The position numbers and the translations under genes are program-made. From contig NZ_CALPCM010000010.1 of assembly GCF_943193015.1 (NCBI RefSeq), positions 1-64,000 on the forward strand: 64,000 nucleotides of DNA. The letters run 5' to 3'. This DNA comes from Hominisplanchenecus_A murintestinalis (lineage in GTDB: Bacteria > Bacillota > Clostridia > Lachnospirales > Lachnospiraceae). Shown in pieces: positions 51,522-59,631 of the stretch (position 1 is the stretch's first letter; every line of letters starts with the position of its first letter). The notes under the pieces are model-generated. The model was not told where the DNA came from and searched no databases. It was given only the letters and a program-made list of their open reading frames with translations.

Positions 51522-51983
51522 ATGGGCAAACGGGTAATGGGACTTGATTTCGGCTCAAAGACAGTAGGCGTGGCTGTCAGCGACGGGCTGGGACTAACTG
51601 CACAGGGAGTAGAAATCATCAGGAGGACGTCAGAGAATAAGCTTCGGCAGACGTTGGCAAGGATAGAAGCTTTGGTTCGTGAATATGAAGCCGGGACGAT
51701 TGTGCTGGGCTTTCCCAAAAATATGAATAACACAGTGGGGGACAGGGCTGAGAAATCCCTGGCATTTAAAGAAATGCTGGAGAGAAGGACGGGTCTGCCT
51801 GTTGTGATGTGGGACGAGCGGCTGACAACGGTAGAAGCAAACAGGACACTTATGGAGGGAAAGGTGCGCCGTGAGGACAGGAAGCAGTATGTAGATAAAC
51901 TGGCGGCAGTCTTTATTCTTCAGGGATATTTGGATTGCGAAGGTATGAAGTCTGGAAATACACATCCGGATATAACGGGCTGA
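51522..51983 (+). CDS. ruvX: Holliday junction resolvase-like protein RuvX (YqgF)
   Basis: A 153-residue RNase H-fold nuclease of the YqgF family, implicated in 16S rRNA 5'-end maturation and in junction resolution. Key elements: GLDFGSKTVGVAVSD with the first catalytic Asp, VLGFPKNMNNTVGDRA, and DERLTTVEANR with the DE pair. The start lies 2 bp after the ireB stop codon, so the genes are translationally coupled. Size is normal for the family. Confidence 0.95.
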   Translation: MGKRVMGLDFGSKTVGVAVSDGLGLTAQGVEIIRRTSENKLRQTLARIEALVREYEAGTIVLGFPKNMNNTVGDRAEKSLAFKEMLERRTGLPVVMWDERLTTVEANRTLMEGKVRREDRKQYVDKLAAVFILQGYLDCEGMKSGNTHPDITG

Positions 51984-52011
51984 CGCGCAAATGCGCCGGA
52001 GAGAGGAAAAT

Positions 52012-52269
52012 ATGGAAAAAATCAGGTTTAGTTTTGGAGAAACCGGAGAGACAGCGGAATTTTTTGTTCTGGAACAGACAAGAATTAACGGAATGAACTA
52101 TATTTTGGTGACGGATTCTGAGGAAGATGATGCAGAGGCATTGATTTTGAAAGATTTGTCCCAGGATGGTGATAAAGAAGCGTTGTACGAAATCGTGGAA
52201 GATGACAATGAGCTGGAGGCAGTGTCGAAAGTTTTTGCAGAAATGTTAGAGGATATTGAATTGGTATAA
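52012..52269 (+). CDS. DUF1292 (YrzB-like) protein
   Basis: A small acidic protein of 85 residues. Family features are EFFVLEQTRINGMNYILVTD and YEIVEDDNELEAVSKVF. The function is unknown; the gene is conserved directly after ruvX in many Firmicutes. A 7-codon longer start at 51991 exists, but GGAGAGAGG lies inside that extension and correctly spaced before ATG 52012. Confidence 0.88.
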   Translation: MEKIRFSFGETGETAEFFVLEQTRINGMNYILVTDSEEDDAEALILKDLSQDGDKEALYEIVEDDNELEAVSKVFAEMLEDIELV

Positions 52270-52342
52270 ACAGAAAGACGCTGCTGCGGACGGAGTCAAC
52301 AATAACAAAGATGCGAAAGATAAGCAGAGGAGGTCTGCTTTT

Positions 52343-52384
52343 ATGTTGAATAAGAATAAAAATCAAGGAGGTAGGATTGTTTGA
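52343..52384 (+). CDS. Possible 13-residue leader peptide before rnjA
   Basis: ATG 52343 follows AGGAGG (52327-52332) and encodes MLNKNKNQGGRIV, ending at TGA 52382-52384. The stop overlaps the TTG start codon of rnjA by two bases, and the codons for Q-G-G contain the rnjA ribosome site AAGGAGGT. The arrangement predicts translational coupling or a regulatory uORF. It is inferred from sequence only. Confidence 0.5.
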   Translation: MLNKNKNQGGRIV

Positions 52385-54045
52385 AGAACGTGAAACATGA
52401 AAAATTGAAAATTATTCCCCTGGGAGGGCTGGAGCAGATTGGCATGAACATTACTGCTTTTGAATATGAAAACAGTATTGTTGTGGTAGACTGCGGCCTG
52501 TCTTTTCCGGAGGATGATATGCTGGGGATTGATTTGGTGATTCCTGACATTACTTACCTGAAGAACAACGTGGAAAAGGTGAAAGGGTTTGTCATTACCC
52601 ACGGGCATGAGGATCATATTGGCGCGCTGCCTTATATTCTGAAAGAACTGGCGGCGCCTATCTATACTACGAAGCTTACGATGGGATTGATTGAGAATAA
52701 GCTGAAAGAGCATAATCTGATGAAGGCGTGTAAACGCAAGGTGGTAAGGCATGGGCAGTCTATCAATCTGGGCGCATTCCGTATCGAGTTTATCAAAACA
52801 AACCACAGCATCCAGGACGCGTCGGCTTTGGCTATTCATTCCCCGGCGGGAACGGTTATTCACACCGGAGACTTTAAGGTGGACTATACGCCGGTATTCG
52901 GAGACGCTATTGATCTGCAGCGCTTTGCCGAGATTGGGAAGAAAGGCGTACTGGCATTGATGAGTGACAGTACAAATGCAGAACGTCCGGGATTTACCAT
53001 GTCAGAGCGGACAGTAGGAAAAACATTTGACAATATTTTTTCCGAGCACAGGAACACAAGGATTATTATTGCCACATTTGCTTCAAATGTGGACAGGGTG
53101 CAGCAGATTATTAACTCTGCCTATAAATTTGGACGGAAAGTTGTCGTAGAGGGCAGGAGCATGGTGACGGTAATCACCACGGCGTCAGAGCTGGGATATC
53201 TGGACATTCCGGAAAATACCCTGATTGATATTGAACAAATGAAAAATTATACAGATGACCAGATGGTGCTGATTACGACAGGAAGCCAGGGAGAGTCTAT
53301 GGCGGCGTTGTCCAGGATGGCGGCGGATATGCACCGGAAAGTATCGATTAAACCGGGAGACACGATTATTTTCAGCTCAAACCCGATTCCGGGAAATGAA
53401 AAGGCGGTGTCAAAGGTCATCAATGAGCTGTCGGCAAAAGGGGCGGATGTCATTTTCCAGGATGCCCATGTATCGGGACATGCCTGCCAGGAGGAACTGA
53501 AGCTGATTTACTCTCTGGTGCATCCAAAGTATGCGATTCCGGTTCACGGGGAATACCGCCATTTGAAAGCAAATGCAGGGCTCGCCATGAGCCTGGGTAT
53601 TCCGAAAGAAAATACGTTTATTCTTCGCTCAGGCGATGTGCTGGAGCTGGATGAGGAACAGGCAAAAGTGGTAGACCATGTGCATACAGGCGCAATCCTG
53701 GTGGACGGACTGGGCGTAGGCGACGTGGGAAATATCGTGCTGCGTGACCGTCAGCATCTGGCGGAAGACGGTATCCTGATTGTTGTGATGACGCTGGAAC
53801 GTTACAGCAACCAGCTTCTGGCGGGACCGGATATCGTTTCCAGGGGATTTGTGTATGTGAGAGAATCCGAAGTATTGATGGACGAGGCGCGTCATGTGGT
53901 AGAGAGCGCTCTGGACGGATGTATGGACAAGCATATCACGGACTGGGGAAAGCTTAAGAATGCAACAAAGGATGCGCTGAGTGAATTTCTGTGGAAAAAA
54001 ACAAAGCGCAGCCCGATGATCCTTCCAATTATTATGGAAGTATAA
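52381..54045 (+). CDS. rnjA: Ribonuclease J
   Basis: A 5'-3' exoribonuclease and endonuclease of the beta-CASP metallo-lactamase family, a central RNA decay enzyme with RNase Y. The 554-residue protein has H74, H76, D78 and H79 in THGHEDHIGALPY, then VIHTGDFKVDYTP, and the beta-CASP domain with the late HVSGHACQEELK segment. The C-terminal oligomerisation domain is complete. The start is TTG at 52381, with AAGGAGGT 8 nt before it, and is overlapped by the stop of a possible leader peptide. Confidence 0.96.
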   Translation: MKNVKHEKLKIIPLGGLEQIGMNITAFEYENSIVVVDCGLSFPEDDMLGIDLVIPDITYLKNNVEKVKGFVITHGHEDHIGALPYILKELAAPIYTTKLTMGLIENKLKEHNLMKACKRKVVRHGQSINLGAFRIEFIKTNHSIQDASALAIHSPAGTVIHTGDFKVDYTPVFGDAIDLQRFAEIGKKGVLALMSDSTNAERPGFTMSERTVGKTFDNIFSEHRNTRIIIATFASNVDRVQQIINSAYKFGRKVVVEGRSMVTVITTASELGYLDIPENTLIDIEQMKNYTDDQMVLITTGSQGESMAALSRMAADMHRKVSIKPGDTIIFSSNPIPGNEKAVSKVINELSAKGADVIFQDAHVSGHACQEELKLIYSLVHPKYAIPVHGEYRHLKANAGLAMSLGIPKENTFILRSGDVLELDEEQAKVVDHVHTGAILVDGLGVGDVGNIVLRDRQHLAEDGILIVVMTLERYSNQLLAGPDIVSRGFVYVRESEVLMDEARHVVESALDGCMDKHITDWGKLKNATKDALSEFLWKKTKRSPMILPIIMEV

Positions 54046-54075
54046 GGAGACAGTGTAAAAAGGGGTTGGAGAGGC

Positions 54076-54429
54076 ATGACGAATGTAACCAGATGTACGC
54101 AGGAGCTGACAGAGGCAATCTGTAACTGTGAGGCTTATGCGGAGTATGAAAAGGCCAAGGAAAAGATGCGGGAGAACCCGGAACTGCTGGCACGCCTGAA
54201 TGCCTACCGGCGGGAGAAGTATGAGATTCAGAATGCAGAAAATGGAGTGGACGCATATGATGAACTGGAACGCTTTGCAAAGGAGCATGAAGAGTTCCGC
54301 AGGAATCCGCTGGTAGAGGAATATCTCAGTACCGAACTGGAGATGTGCCGGATGATTCAGCGCATTAACCAGGCGGTGACAGGCGTGGTGCAGCTTGAAA
54401 TAGAAGAATTTGCCGACGTGATTGAATGA
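54076..54429 (+). CDS. YlbF/YmcA family regulator
   Basis: A 117-residue all-helical cytoplasmic protein of the YlbF family. In Bacillus the YlbF-YmcA-YaaT complex works with RNase Y in mRNA maturation and affects sporulation and competence. Features are the heptad-rich helices around AYAEYEKAKEKMRENPELL and the C-terminal EMCRMIQRINQAVT. It starts 30 bp after rnjA, placing a probable RNase Y partner beside RNase J. GGAGAGG precedes the ATG. Which paralogue it is cannot be told. Confidence 0.8.
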   Translation: MTNVTRCTQELTEAICNCEAYAEYEKAKEKMRENPELLARLNAYRREKYEIQNAENGVDAYDELERFAKEHEEFRRNPLVEEYLSTELEMCRMIQRINQAVTGVVQLEIEEFADVIE

Positions 54430-54454
54430 GCGCTGACAGGAGGCGGAAGCACTT

Positions 54455-54844
54455 ATGAACCAGAGAAGGAAATCGGTTACAGCCATATTTGCCATATTGA
54501 AAATCCTGGCGCTGATCGTAGTGATTGCAGTGCTGGTTTCGGTGGGACGAAGAGCCTATGACTTCGGATACCGGGTATTTGCGGAGGAAGCAGTTTCTGC
54601 GCCGCCCGGAAAGAAAGTAGCGGTAACGATTGAGGATGGTATTTCTGTGTCTGAGTTGTCAGAGCTGCTAAAATCAAAGCGTTTGATTAAAGATGAGAAC
54701 GTGTTCTGGATGCAGTACCATCTTTCTCAGTACAGGGGGAAGATGAAAGGCGGGAACTATATCCTTACGACTGCCATGACTGCGGAGGAAATGCTTGCGG
54801 AGATGTCCGGGGCAAATGAAACAGAGACAGGCGCGGCGGAATAG
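54455..54844 (+). CDS. Short MltG-like membrane protein without catalytic domain
   Basis: A 129-residue protein with one membrane segment near the N-terminus (about 9-30). The outside part resembles the LysM-like subdomain of the endolytic transglycosylase MltG (VAVTIEDGISVSELSELLKSKRLI, then MKGGNYILTTAMTAEEMLAEM). It stops where the MltG catalytic domain with its glutamate would begin. It may act as a peptidoglycan-binding or inhibitory relative, or be a stand-alone fragment. It lies between ylbF and trmR in one run of same-strand genes, with AGGAGG upstream. Confidence 0.65.
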   Translation: MNQRRKSVTAIFAILKILALIVVIAVLVSVGRRAYDFGYRVFAEEAVSAPPGKKVAVTIEDGISVSELSELLKSKRLIKDENVFWMQYHLSQYRGKMKGGNYILTTAMTAEEMLAEMSGANETETGAAE

Positions 54845-54859
54845 CCGGAGAGGAATTAC

Positions 54860-55504
54860 ATGATTGTAAATGAACGGATGATTGCCTATATCAATTCACT
54901 GGATATGGGCAATACGCCTTTATTGGATAAAATTGAACAGGAGGCGCTGAATGCTTTTGTGCCGATTGTGCGGAGGGAGATGCAGAGTTTCCTGAAGGTG
55001 CTTCTGGCGGTGCGCCGGCCCATACGGATTTTGGAGGTGGGGACGGCTGTGGGGTTTTCTGCGCTGCTGTTCTGTGAATATGCGCCGGAAGGAGCGCAGA
55101 TTACTACAATTGAAAAATACGAGAAGAGGATTCCCGTTGCGCGTGAGAATTTCCGGCGAGGAGGAAAGGAAGCGCAGATAACGCTTTTGGAGGGGGATGC
55201 CGCTGAAATCCTGAGCAGCCTGACGGAAACATATGATTTTATTTTCATGGATGCGGCAAAAGGACAGTATATCCATTTTCTGCCGGATGTGATGCGGCTT
55301 CTGGAAGTGGGCGGCGTACTGGTTTCGGATAATGTGCTGCAGGATGGGGATATTATCGAATCCCATTACGTTGTAGAGCGCAGGAACCGGACGATTTACA
55401 AGCGGATGCGGGAATACTTATATGAACTGAAACATGACGAACGGCTGATTACATCTATCGTTCCCATCGGGGATGGGGCGACGGTCAGCGTGCGTATAAA
55501 GTAA
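54860..55504 (+). CDS. trmR: tRNA 5-hydroxyuridine O-methyltransferase TrmR
   Basis: A SAM-dependent O-methyltransferase (YrrM family), 214 residues, that methylates 5-hydroxyuridine at tRNA position 34 to give 5-methoxyuridine. SAM motif ILEVGTAVGFSALLF, the catalytic metal Asp region FIFMDAAKGQY and VSDNVLQDG are visible. The assignment from the broader caffeoyl-CoA-type family rests mainly on the adjacent U32 gene, which matches the Bacillus yrrM-yrrN-yrrO order. The reaction is therefore partly inferred from context. Confidence 0.85.
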   Translation: MIVNERMIAYINSLDMGNTPLLDKIEQEALNAFVPIVRREMQSFLKVLLAVRRPIRILEVGTAVGFSALLFCEYAPEGAQITTIEKYEKRIPVARENFRRGGKEAQITLLEGDAAEILSSLTETYDFIFMDAAKGQYIHFLPDVMRLLEVGGVLVSDNVLQDGDIIESHYVVERRNRTIYKRMREYLYELKHDERLITSIVPIGDGATVSVRIK

Positions 55505-55548
55505 GGGCGGCGGCGCTGCCCTGTTTTTGATAAGAGGAGAAAGAAAGT

Positions 55549-56802
55549 ATGGGAAGGACACCTGAATTGCTGATACCTGCCAGCAGCCTGGAAGTATTAA
55601 AGACGGCTGTGATTTTTGGCGCGGATGCGGTATACATCGGAGGCGAAGCATTTGGACTGCGGGCGAAGGCCAAGAATTTTTCCATGAAGGATATGGGGGA
55701 AGGCATTGCGTTTGCCCATGCGCATGGGGCGAAAGTTTATGTAACGGCCAATATCCTGGCGCATAACCGGGATTTAGCAGGGGTAGAAGAGTATTTTAAG
55801 GAGCTGAAAGAGCTGCATCCGGATGCGCTGATTATCGCAGATCCGGGAGTGTTTCAGATTGCAGGGCGGGTCTGCCCGGAGATTGAGCGCCATATCAGTA
55901 CCCAGGCGAATAATACGAACTATGGGACATATCTGTTCTGGCACGAGCTTAGGGCAAAACGAGTAGTGTCTGCAAGAGAGCTTAGCCTGGAAGAAATAAA
56001 GGAAATCCGGGAGCATATCCCGGAGGATATGGAAATTGAGACTTTCATACATGGAGCTATGTGTATTTCCTACTCAGGGCGCTGCCTGCTAAGTAATTAT
56101 TTTACGGGACGGGACGCAAACCAGGGGGCATGTACCCATCCCTGTCGATGGAAATATGCGGTGGTGGAGGAGACACGCCCAGGTGAATATATGCCTGTTT
56201 ATGAAAATGAGAGAGGGACTTACATTTTTAATTCCAAAGATTTATGTATGATTGAACATATTCCGGAACTTTTGGAAGCCGGGATTGACAGCCTGAAAAT
56301 TGAGGGGCGCATGAAAACGGCTCTGTATGTGGCGACAGTGGCCAGGACATACCGCAAAGCAATTGATGATTACCAAAAAGATCCGGAGCTTTACCGAAAG
56401 AACATGCCCTGGTATCTGGAGCAGATATCGAACTGCACATACCGCCAGTTTACGAAAGGTTTTTTCTTTGGAAAGCCAGATGAAAATTCACAGATTTATG
56501 ATAACAATACGTATGTGAAAGAATATACCTATCTGGGAATTGTAGGGGAGAAGAATGCAGAGGGGCTTTACCGGATAGAACAGAGAAATAAATTTTCAGT
56601 AGGTGAAACCATTGAAGTTATGAAGCCAAACGGGGAAAATCTGTCTGTGACGGTGCGGCGCATCGTGAATGAGGACGGGGTGGAACAGGAGAGTGCGCCG
56701 CATCCGAAGCAGGTACTTTACCTGGATTTGGGAGTGGAGATGGAGAAGTATGATATTTTGCGGCGGCAGGAGCCGGAGCAGCCGAAAGCTGCGCTGTCCT
56801 GA
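55549..56802 (+). CDS. trhP: U32 peptidase-family tRNA hydroxylation protein (TrhP-like)
   Basis: A 417-residue member of the U32 family, now linked to prephenate-dependent formation of 5-hydroxyuridine at tRNA position 34. Features: PELLIPASSLEVLKTAV, GADAVYIGGEAFGLRAKAKNF, HISTQANNTN and the cysteine cluster in MCISYSGRCLLSNYF and GACTHPCRWKY. Together with trmR it would supply cmo5U/mo5U-type wobble modification. Older annotation calls such proteins collagenase-like; no evidence for proteolysis is seen here. Bacillus has two such genes in tandem, here there is one. A terminator follows. Confidence 0.85.
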   Translation: MGRTPELLIPASSLEVLKTAVIFGADAVYIGGEAFGLRAKAKNFSMKDMGEGIAFAHAHGAKVYVTANILAHNRDLAGVEEYFKELKELHPDALIIADPGVFQIAGRVCPEIERHISTQANNTNYGTYLFWHELRAKRVVSARELSLEEIKEIREHIPEDMEIETFIHGAMCISYSGRCLLSNYFTGRDANQGACTHPCRWKYAVVEETRPGEYMPVYENERGTYIFNSKDLCMIEHIPELLEAGIDSLKIEGRMKTALYVATVARTYRKAIDDYQKDPELYRKNMPWYLEQISNCTYRQFTKGFFFGKPDENSQIYDNNTYVKEYTYLGIVGEKNAEGLYRIEQRNKFSVGETIEVMKPNGENLSVTVRRIVNEDGVEQESAPHPKQVLYLDLGVEMEKYDILRRQEPEQPKAALS

Positions 56803-56809
56803 AGCCTGT

Positions 56810-56840
56810 GAGGTGCCGGTTTAGGGCACCTCTATTTTTT
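56810..56840. terminator. Terminator overlapping the symporter 3' end
   Basis: GAGGTGCC (56810-56817) pairs with GGCACCTC (56825-56832), then TATTTTTTT. The right arm encodes the last codons and the loop the stop codon of the opposite-strand symporter gene, so the hairpin terminates trhP inside the symporter coding sequence. Confidence 0.85.
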
Positions 56841-58128
56841 TACGCAGCAGAAGCAGCGCTATGACATTTGGGAATACCATGATTCCGTTAATCAAATCGG
56901 TTATTCCCCAAACCAGACCCAAGGGGATGACTGCGCCCAGATAGGCCATGATGATGTAGCAGAAGTGATATGCGGAAATCCATTTTTCACCGAAAAGGTA
57001 TTCCGTGCCTTTTTCGCCGAAATAGCACCAGCCAATCAGGGTGGTGAGGGCGAAAGCTACCAGCGAGAGGGAGAGAAGCTCTTCTCCGCAGAAGGGCAGC
57101 AGGGAGAAGGCAGCCATGGTAAGTCCTCCGGCGCTGTAGCCCTGGATAGAAGCAGGGTTTTGAAGAATATTTGCTACTACTACAATGCCGGTGAGTGCGC
57201 ACATCACAACGGTGTCCCAGAATACTGCCGTCATGGAAATCAGTCCCTGGCGGCGCGGAGATGCAGTGCTGGCGGCGGCAGCAATGGATGCGGTGCCGAT
57301 GCCTGCCTCATTGGTGAAGAGTCCTCTGGCGATACCAAAGCGCAGCGTACTCTGCAGCGTGCTCCCTACAAAGCCCCCGAAAGCAGCCCCCGGATGAAAA
57401 GCACGTTCAAGAATCAGAGAAATGGCGGCTGGGACGGAGCTGCGGGTAATCCACAGCAGCACAAGGCAGCATCCAATATAGAAAAAGCCCAGGAAGGGTA
57501 CGATGCGAACACAGAAATTCCCGATAGACTTAATGCCGCCGACAATTACGAAACCAGTGAATACGGCGGCGAGTATTCCTGTAATATGTGGAGAAATGTT
57601 CCAACATGCACCGATGGCGTCAGAAATAGCGCTGGCCTGCGTGGTGCAGCCTACGCCCAGGGCGGCGAGAAGAGTGCAGGAGGCATACAGGATGGCAAGG
57701 GACTTTTTATGCAGTCCGTGTTCCAGTATGTACATGGGGCCTCCCAAAGAAGTGCCGTCAGGCTTCCTGCGCCGGAAGAGGCAGCTCAGAAAGCATTCAG
57801 CGTAAGAAGTGGCCATTCCCAGGATTCCCGTAATCCAGCACCAGAACAGAGCGCCGGGACCGCCTAAAGCAATCGCGGTGGACACGCCTACGATATTGCC
57901 TGTCCCCAGTGTGGCGGCAAGAGTGGTTGCAAGGGCGGCAAAGCCGCTGAGGTTTTTTTCGTCTTTCGGAGATTCTTCGTCTGCGGTTACAGATAGACGG
58001 ATAGCTTTAAAAGTAAGTTTTTGTGGAAATTTCAGACGTATTGTGAACAGCAGATGCACTGCGCCGAGCAGCAGCAGCACCGGGCCGCTCCAAAGGAAAG
58101 TATTCAAAGATTCCAGACCAGAGAACAT
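56821..58128 (-). CDS. Sodium:alanine symporter family (AGCS) transporter
   Basis: An integral membrane Na+/amino acid symporter, 435 residues with about eleven hydrophobic segments. AGCS signatures are GFAALATTLAATLGTGNIVGV near the N-terminus (Na+ site), FLSCLFRRRKPDGTSLGGPMY and GIARGLFTNEAGIGTASIAAA. Likely substrates are alanine or glycine, as for AlsT/GlyP relatives. The ATG is preceded by GAGGT. It is convergent with trhP and divergent from sigK. No riboswitch or clear operator is visible. Confidence 0.92.
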   Translation of the reverse strand: MFSGLESLNTFLWSGPVLLLLGAVHLLFTIRLKFPQKLTFKAIRLSVTADEESPKDEKNLSGFAALATTLAATLGTGNIVGVSTAIALGGPGALFWCWITGILGMATSYAECFLSCLFRRRKPDGTSLGGPMYILEHGLHKKSLAILYASCTLLAALGVGCTTQASAISDAIGACWNISPHITGILAAVFTGFVIVGGIKSIGNFCVRIVPFLGFFYIGCCLVLLWITRSSVPAAISLILERAFHPGAAFGGFVGSTLQSTLRFGIARGLFTNEAGIGTASIAAAASTASPRRQGLISMTAVFWDTVVMCALTGIVVVANILQNPASIQGYSAGGLTMAAFSLLPFCGEELLSLSLVAFALTTLIGWCYFGEKGTEYLFGEKWISAYHFCYIIMAYLGAVIPLGLVWGITDLINGIMVFPNVIALLLLRKKIEVP

Positions 58129-58158
58129 GTTTGAACCTCATAGGTGTATTTTGTAATA

Positions 58159-58190
58159 AATATATGGAGGAAAATCTTCGGACATACATA
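58159..58190 (+). promoter_or_regulatory. Candidate sigma-E promoter for sigK
   Basis: CATACATA (58183-58190) matches the sigma-E -10, with an ATA-containing -35-like sequence about 16-18 bp upstream (58159-58165). sigK is a sigma-E target in spore-formers, which supports the call. Confidence 0.4.
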
Positions 58191-58262
58191 AATTTTTTGG
58201 GAAAGGCACCAAATCTTTTTCCTTTTCATAAGATGTTAGGAAAGATGTGAAGAGGTGCTTTT

Positions 58263-58880
58263 TTGAAGACATTTCCCAAGCCGCTTACCGCAGAGGAAGA
58301 AAGGCTGTACCTGAAGAGATATGAGGAAGGGGACCAGGAGGCGCGGAAGGTTCTGATAGAACGAAATCTAAGGCTGGTGGCGCATGTGGCAAAGAAGTAC
58401 CAGGGTTCGGATGAAGACTCGGACGATTTGATTTCGATAGGCACAATTGGGCTGATTAAGGCTGTGGCGACGTTTGACAATTCTAAAAACAACAGACTTG
58501 CCACTTACGCAGCGAGGTGTATTGACAACGAGCTGCTGATGATGCTCCGTATGCGGAAAAAGACCTCCCGGGAGGTCTCTCTTTATGAGCCGATTGGCAT
58601 GGATAAAGAGGGAAACGAGATTAATCTGCTAGATATCATAGAAGGAGAAAATGTGGATGTACCGGAAATTATGGATTTAGAGGCAGATACCAGGCGGCTG
58701 TACCAGATTTTGCATAAGGTGCTCTCAGAAAGGGAACAGGAGGTGCTGAGGCTGCGGTACGGGCTGTTCGGCGAGGAGGAAAAAACCCAGAGGGAGATTG
58801 CGCAGAGGCTGAATATTTCCCGTTCTTATGTTTCCAGAATCGAAAAAACCGCGCTAAAAAAACTGAAAGAATTCTTTTAG
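58263..58880 (+). CDS. sigK: Sporulation sigma factor SigK (no pro-sequence)
   Basis: The late mother-cell sigma factor of sporulation, 205 residues. Regions 2 and 4 are complete (ERNLRLVAHVAKKY, DLISIGTIGLIKAVATFD, YAARCIDNELLMMLR; then QREIAQRLNISRSYVSRIEKTALK). The frame begins with FPKPLTAEEE and is closed by a TGA 12 bp before the TTG start, so there is no room for the 20-residue pro-peptide of Bacillus pro-sigma-K. The ribosome site is AGAGGTG. The gene is contiguous, not split by a skin-like element. An 18-bp perfect palindrome (58561-58578) lies within it. SigF and SigG were excluded because the closest match is to SigK. Confidence 0.92.
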   Translation: MKTFPKPLTAEEERLYLKRYEEGDQEARKVLIERNLRLVAHVAKKYQGSDEDSDDLISIGTIGLIKAVATFDNSKNNRLATYAARCIDNELLMMLRMRKKTSREVSLYEPIGMDKEGNEINLLDIIEGENVDVPEIMDLEADTRRLYQILHKVLSEREQEVLRLRYGLFGEEEKTQREIAQRLNISRSYVSRIEKTALKKLKEFF

Positions 58881-58888
58881 AAAAGAGA

Positions 58889-59506
58889 TTGAAGGTTGCG
58901 TTTTGCGGATGGGTCTGCTATGCTTTTTCCATGATTTATTTATTGGAGAACCCAGAGGGGGATATGCCAGGCTCCCTTGCCCGTAAGCTGCTTGCTTACG
59001 GTTTGTATCAGGAATATGGGATAACCGGAGAGATTACCCTGGCGGCAGCCCCGCTGGGAAAACCGTATCTTCCGGAATATCCGTATATTCACTTTAATTA
59101 CAGCCATTGCCGCCGGGGAATCCTCTGCGGCATTCATCATGAGGAAATCGGGGTGGATATCGAAAGAATCATTCCGTATAAAGAAAATTTAGCCGCGCGT
59201 ATCAGCCATCCCAACGAACTGCGTATGCTTTTGGAAACCCCGGAAAAAGACCGTTGCCTAACTGCTCTTTGGACAGCGAAAGAAAGCTATTTGAAATATA
59301 TGGGGACAGGCTTGCGCATTGATCTGAGAAAATTGGACTTATCTTCCGGACTCAGGGACGGCGTGTCTGTGGATGGCGTATGGCTTCATAGTTGTTTTGG
59401 GAAGGGATATGGGATGTGCGTCTGCAGTGGGGAACGGCAAGTGAGGATTCAGAGAGTCAGGCAGGAGGAACTCAGCGGCAAGTGTAGCGGAATAAGGGAA
59501 ATATAG
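58889..59506 (+). CDS. 4'-phosphopantetheinyl transferase (Sfp type)
   Basis: Transfers phosphopantetheine from CoA to a carrier protein. The 205-residue protein has the Sfp-type motifs HFNYSHC, EIGVDIERI (Mg-binding) and the WTAKESYLKYMG segment with the KE pair. No polyketide or peptide synthase is nearby, so the target could be a fatty-acid carrier or a distant cluster. The start is uncertain: the TTG at 58889 has only a weak AAAGAGA site, and ATG 58931 (MIYLLENPEG) is an alternative with no good site. It follows sigK by 8 bp. Confidence 0.85.
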   Translation: MKVAFCGWVCYAFSMIYLLENPEGDMPGSLARKLLAYGLYQEYGITGEITLAAAPLGKPYLPEYPYIHFNYSHCRRGILCGIHHEEIGVDIERIIPYKENLAARISHPNELRMLLETPEKDRCLTALWTAKESYLKYMGTGLRIDLRKLDLSSGLRDGVSVDGVWLHSCFGKGYGMCVCSGERQVRIQRVRQEELSGKCSGIREI

Positions 59507-59631
59507 TTTAATTTGGATGCTAAAATGTTGCGGAAATATTAAGAAAATTTAGAGATAATTTTGGGAATGGTGTGCTAAAATATTTGTGTATTATAGATAT
59601 AGAAATTTTAGAAAAATACAGGAGAAGAGGT

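Noticed and set aside
58561..58578. Palindrome in sigK as a proven recombination site
   Set aside because: An 18-bp perfect palindrome could arise by chance in a window this size, and it is in a coding region; kept only as a remark.
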